Source of the DNA: an uncultured bacterium
GTDB lineage: Bacteria; Actinomycetota; Coriobacteriia; Coriobacteriales; Coriobacteriaceae
Direction of reading: 5' to 3'
NCBI GenBank assembly: GCA_905216075.1
Contig: CAJMSO010000066.1
Span: forward strand, 1 to 8,697
Length of the DNA stretch: 8,697 nt
The stretch's first letter is position 1. The number at the start of each line of letters is the position of its first letter. The position numbers and the translations under genes are program-made. A model generated the notes under the pieces. The model was not told the DNA's origin. It was given only the letters and a program-made list of their open reading frames with translations, and ran no database searches. Shown here piece after piece: positions 6,439 to 8,697 of the stretch.

Positions 6439-6465
6439 TACAATGAATCCATTGTTTAAACGTTT
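6439..6465 (+). promoter_or_regulatory. Possible PTS-gene -10 box and overlapping operator-like site
   Basis: TACAAT (6439-6444) is a good -10 match, but I see no good -35 at the right distance. TTGTTTAAACGT (6452-6463) follows, placed where transcription would start, and runs into AAACGTTT (6458-6465), another palindrome resembling LacI/CcpA-type operator cores. A repressor bound here would block the PTS gene. The arrangement is suggestive only. Confidence 0.35.
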
Positions 6466-6504
6466 CACCACGCGCAACGCGCCTCGATATTCGGGAGGCA
6501 GAAC

Positions 6505-8697
6505 ATGCTGCAAAAAATCCAACGCTTTGGCGGGGCAATGTTCGCGCCCGCCATTTTGTTTTCCATATCGGGCCTTATGGTCGGCGTCTCCGCCCTCGCA
6601 ACGTCTGCGGATATCGTCGGCGACCTCGCCGTATACGGAACCCCTTGGTACGTTTTTTGGACTATCATCCAGCGTGGCTCGTGGACGGTCTTTAAGCGCC
6701 TTCCGCTCCTTTTTGCCGTAGCGCTGCCCATCGGCCTTGCCCAAAAGCAGCCGGCGCGTTGCTGCTTCGAGGCGCTCGTGGCTTATTTTGCCTATTGCTT
6801 CTTTTTGAGCGAGATCATCAAGCTAAGCGGGGACAACCTTGGACTTAAGTACCCGTCGTCTTTGACCTCCGCTAGCGGCATCACCATCATCGACGGCATC
6901 AAGACACTCGACACCGGCATTATCGGCCCGCTAGCGGTGTCGGCAACCGTCGTCGCCATCCATGACCGCTTCTACGATGTCAAGGTTCCCGATTGGCTCG
7001 GCACCTTCTCGGGTTCCTCGCTGGTCTATCTCATCAGCTTTTTCGCCGTACTCGGCCTTGCCATTTTCTCGGCCGTCACGGTGCCCTACGTATACGGTGT
7101 AACCGAAACGCTGCGCCACGCGCTTGCGGGCGTTGGTCCCTTTGGCGTAGGCATCTTTGTCTTTTTAGAACGAGCACTCGAGCCCATGGGGCTGCACCAC
7201 CTGCTCTACATGCCGATCTACTACGACAACCTGGTCATTAACGACGGCATCTACGCCACGTGGACCAATTTGCTCCCCATTCTCTCCCATAGCACGCGTC
7301 CCCTCAATGAGCTTGCGCCGTGGGCCGGTTTTACCGCCACCGGCTGGGTCAAGCTCTTTGGCCTTCCTGCCATCGCGGCTGCGTTCTACTCCACCGCAAA
7401 GCCCGAGCGCCGCGCTGGGCTCAAGGTCATCCTGGTTCCCGCCATTGTTGCCTCAGTGGTCTGCGGCGTCACCGAACCGCTCGAGTTTCTCTTTATGTTC
7501 ACCCACCCTGGGCTCTTTTTGCTCTATGCCGTCCTATCTTCCTGCCTCGCCATGGCTATGAACTTCTTTGGCATCGTCGGCATCTTCTCGGGCGGCTTTA
7601 TGGAAATGGCTGCCTTCAACTTTATCCCGCTCATGCGGACGCATGCCGGCTCCTACCTTTTGGCACTCGGAATCGGACTCATCTTTAGCGTCATCTTCTT
7701 TCTGAGCTTTCGAGGTCTTATTCTGACCTTTGACCTTAAAACCCCGGGACGCGAGGACCACATCGCCAGCAACGCGGCGCTCTCGCGCTTGACGGGAGAC
7801 GACGTTGACGAAAAGTGCTCATCCAAAACCGGCGCTTCCGACGACCAGGCCTCACAAGATCATCTGCTCGCCGAGCAGGTTGTGACGCTTCTGGGCGGCG
7901 TCCCCAACATTGTGGGCGCAACCAACTGCGCCACGCGGCTGCGCGTCGAAGTCGTGGACCCCTCCATCGTCGCGGACAATGCGACCTTTGTCGCAGCGGG
8001 TGCCAAAGGCCTCATCGTCACGGGCAAGACCGCCCAGGTGATCATCGGCATCTCCGTTCCCCGCGTTAAAGAGCATTTTGACCAGATCATGGGCCTCGAA
8101 CCGGGTTTTGCATTCGCCGCCTCGCCTTCTCATGCCGCCGACGCCACCAAAAAGCATGGCAATGTCTGCTTCTTCGACATCGACGGTACGCTCGCCTGGC
8201 TAGATCCCAAACTTGCCCAAGAGCTCCCCGAGGGCGAGCGAGACCTCTCCCCCTATCCCAATGAGACGGTTGCACAGGCAATTCGCACGTTTGTCGCCAA
8301 CGGCAACAAGGCCTTTATCTGCACGGGACGCACCCTCAGCTGCATCCATCCTAAGCTGCTTGAGCTGCCGTGGGCGGGCGTCGTGTGCCTCGCGGGCAGT
8401 TACGCCGAACTCGAGGGGCGCGTCGTGCGAAACGTTGCCATAAGCCCTGGCATGCTACAGCGCCTCGCCCCCTATCTCGAGCAATCGGGCGAGATCATTC
8501 GCTTTGAGGGCATCGATCGCGTCGTGCGCATGAGTGCAGATGCCCCCGAGACGTACGGATACGCGCGCACCGTGGGCGACGCCGTCACGCAACTTGAGCA
8601 CTACAACGCCTATAAAATTCTTATGTCCACGCCACTTGCCAGCCGCATCGCCCAAGATGAAGAGCTTGGACCCCTGCTCTGCCTCAATGAGCTCGAA
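6505..8697 (+). CDS. Alpha-glucoside PTS permease EIIC-EIIB fused to a HAD-type hydrolase domain (partial at 3' end)
   Basis: The frame is open for 731 codons from ATG 6505 to the window end, with no stop. GGGAGG (6493-6498) lies 6 bases upstream of the start. Residues 1-420 are a multi-span EIIC of the glucose superfamily. It opens with MLQKIQRFGGAMF and carries GLHH (229-232), GVTEPLEF (321-328) and KTPGRED (412-418), a pattern known from AglA/GlvC-type alpha-glucoside permeases. Residues about 454-532 are EIIB, with ATNCATRLRV; Cys475 is the expected phosphorylated residue. Such proteins normally end here. Instead a short Ala-rich linker (533-552) leads to a HAD domain with DIDGT (558-562, nucleophile Asp558) and ICTGRT (605-610, motif II Thr607), like Cof/IIB-type sugar phosphatases. 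Later HAD motifs and any EIIA domain lie beyond the edge. Inferred role: import and phosphorylate an alpha-glucoside at the membrane, then possibly dephosphorylate it. Confidence 0.9.
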   Translation, partial: MLQKIQRFGGAMFAPAILFSISGLMVGVSALATSADIVGDLAVYGTPWYVFWTIIQRGSWTVFKRLPLLFAVALPIGLAQKQPARCCFEALVAYFAYCFFLSEIIKLSGDNLGLKYPSSLTSASGITIIDGIKTLDTGIIGPLAVSATVVAIHDRFYDVKVPDWLGTFSGSSLVYLISFFAVLGLAIFSAVTVPYVYGVTETLRHALAGVGPFGVGIFVFLERALEPMGLHHLLYMPIYYDNLVINDGIYATWTNLLPILSHSTRPLNELAPWAGFTATGWVKLFGLPAIAAAFYSTAKPERRAGLKVILVPAIVASVVCGVTEPLEFLFMFTHPGLFLLYAVLSSCLAMAMNFFGIVGIFSGGFMEMAAFNFIPLMRTHAGSYLLALGIGLIFSVIFFLSFRGLILTFDLKTPGREDHIASNAALSRLTGDDVDEKCSSKTGASDDQASQDHLLAEQVVTLLGGVPNIVGATNCATRLRVEVVDPSIVADNATFVAAGAKGLIVTGKTAQVIIGISVPRVKEHFDQIMGLEPGFAFAASPSHAADATKKHGNVCFFDIDGTLAWLDPKLAQELPEGERDLSPYPNETVAQAIRTFVANGNKAFICTGRTLSCIHPKLLELPWAGVVCLAGSYAELEGRVVRNVAISPGMLQRLAPYLEQSGEIIRFEGIDRVVRMSADAPETYGYARTVGDAVTQLEHYNAYKILMSTPLASRIAQDEELGPLLCLNELE

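Noticed and set aside
6364..6744. Minus-strand open frames across 6305-6744
   Set aside because: They overlap the divergent promoter region and the start of the well-supported PTS gene, show no known domain, and lack a convincing ribosome binding site.
7852..8655. Several short minus-strand and out-of-frame ORFs under the EIIB-HAD part
   Set aside because: They are shadows of the single plus-strand frame, which carries the EIIB cysteine motif and HAD motifs without interruption.
1..8697. Mobile elements, tRNA or rRNA genes, phage attachment sites
   Set aside because: I saw no transposase, integrase, tRNA-like cloverleaf or rRNA sequence in the window, and codon use looks even across the genes.

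Overview
The window looks like a chromosomal carbohydrate-use locus from a high-GC Gram-positive gut bacterium. I think it is a Coriobacteriia member such as Collinsella. That placement is inference, based on GC-rich codon use, a Tat-type lipoprotein solute-binding protein and the general protein style; no rRNA or marker gene is present to confirm it.

Layout, left to right. (1) 1-351 (+): the 3' end of a glycogen/maltodextrin phosphorylase gene, followed by a strong terminator. (2) 352-885: a gene-free stretch between convergent genes, holding an unusual array of four 55-base imperfect palindromes repeated every 80 bases, then the terminator of the leftward operon. (3) 5251 down to 886 (-): a complete CUT1-type sugar ABC importer operon, in transcription order lipoprotein binding protein, permease 1, permease 2, MsmK/UgpC-like ATPase. 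Stable hairpins lie after the binding-protein gene and before the ATPase gene. (4) 5252-5557: an AT-rich control region with palindromic operator-like sites, and the long terminator of the next gene. (5) 6277 down to 5558 (-): a TreR-like GntR-family repressor. (6) 6278-6504: a divergent promoter region rich in palindromes. (7) 6505 to the window end (+): a long open frame of 731 codons with no stop. It encodes an alpha-glucoside-type PTS permease (EIIC, then EIIB) fused to a HAD-type phosphatase domain; the right edge cuts it inside the HAD domain.

Working together (inference): the ABC system would import an alpha-glucoside or maltodextrin unmodified, which the phosphorylase could use. The PTS protein would import and phosphorylate an alpha-glucoside, and its attached HAD domain could dephosphorylate the product. 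TTGTTT-type sites occur both upstream of the ABC operon and in the repressor/PTS divergent region, so one TreR-like repressor may control both uptake routes.

The two observations most worth following are the EIIC-EIIB-HAD fusion and the 80-base-period inverted-repeat array.
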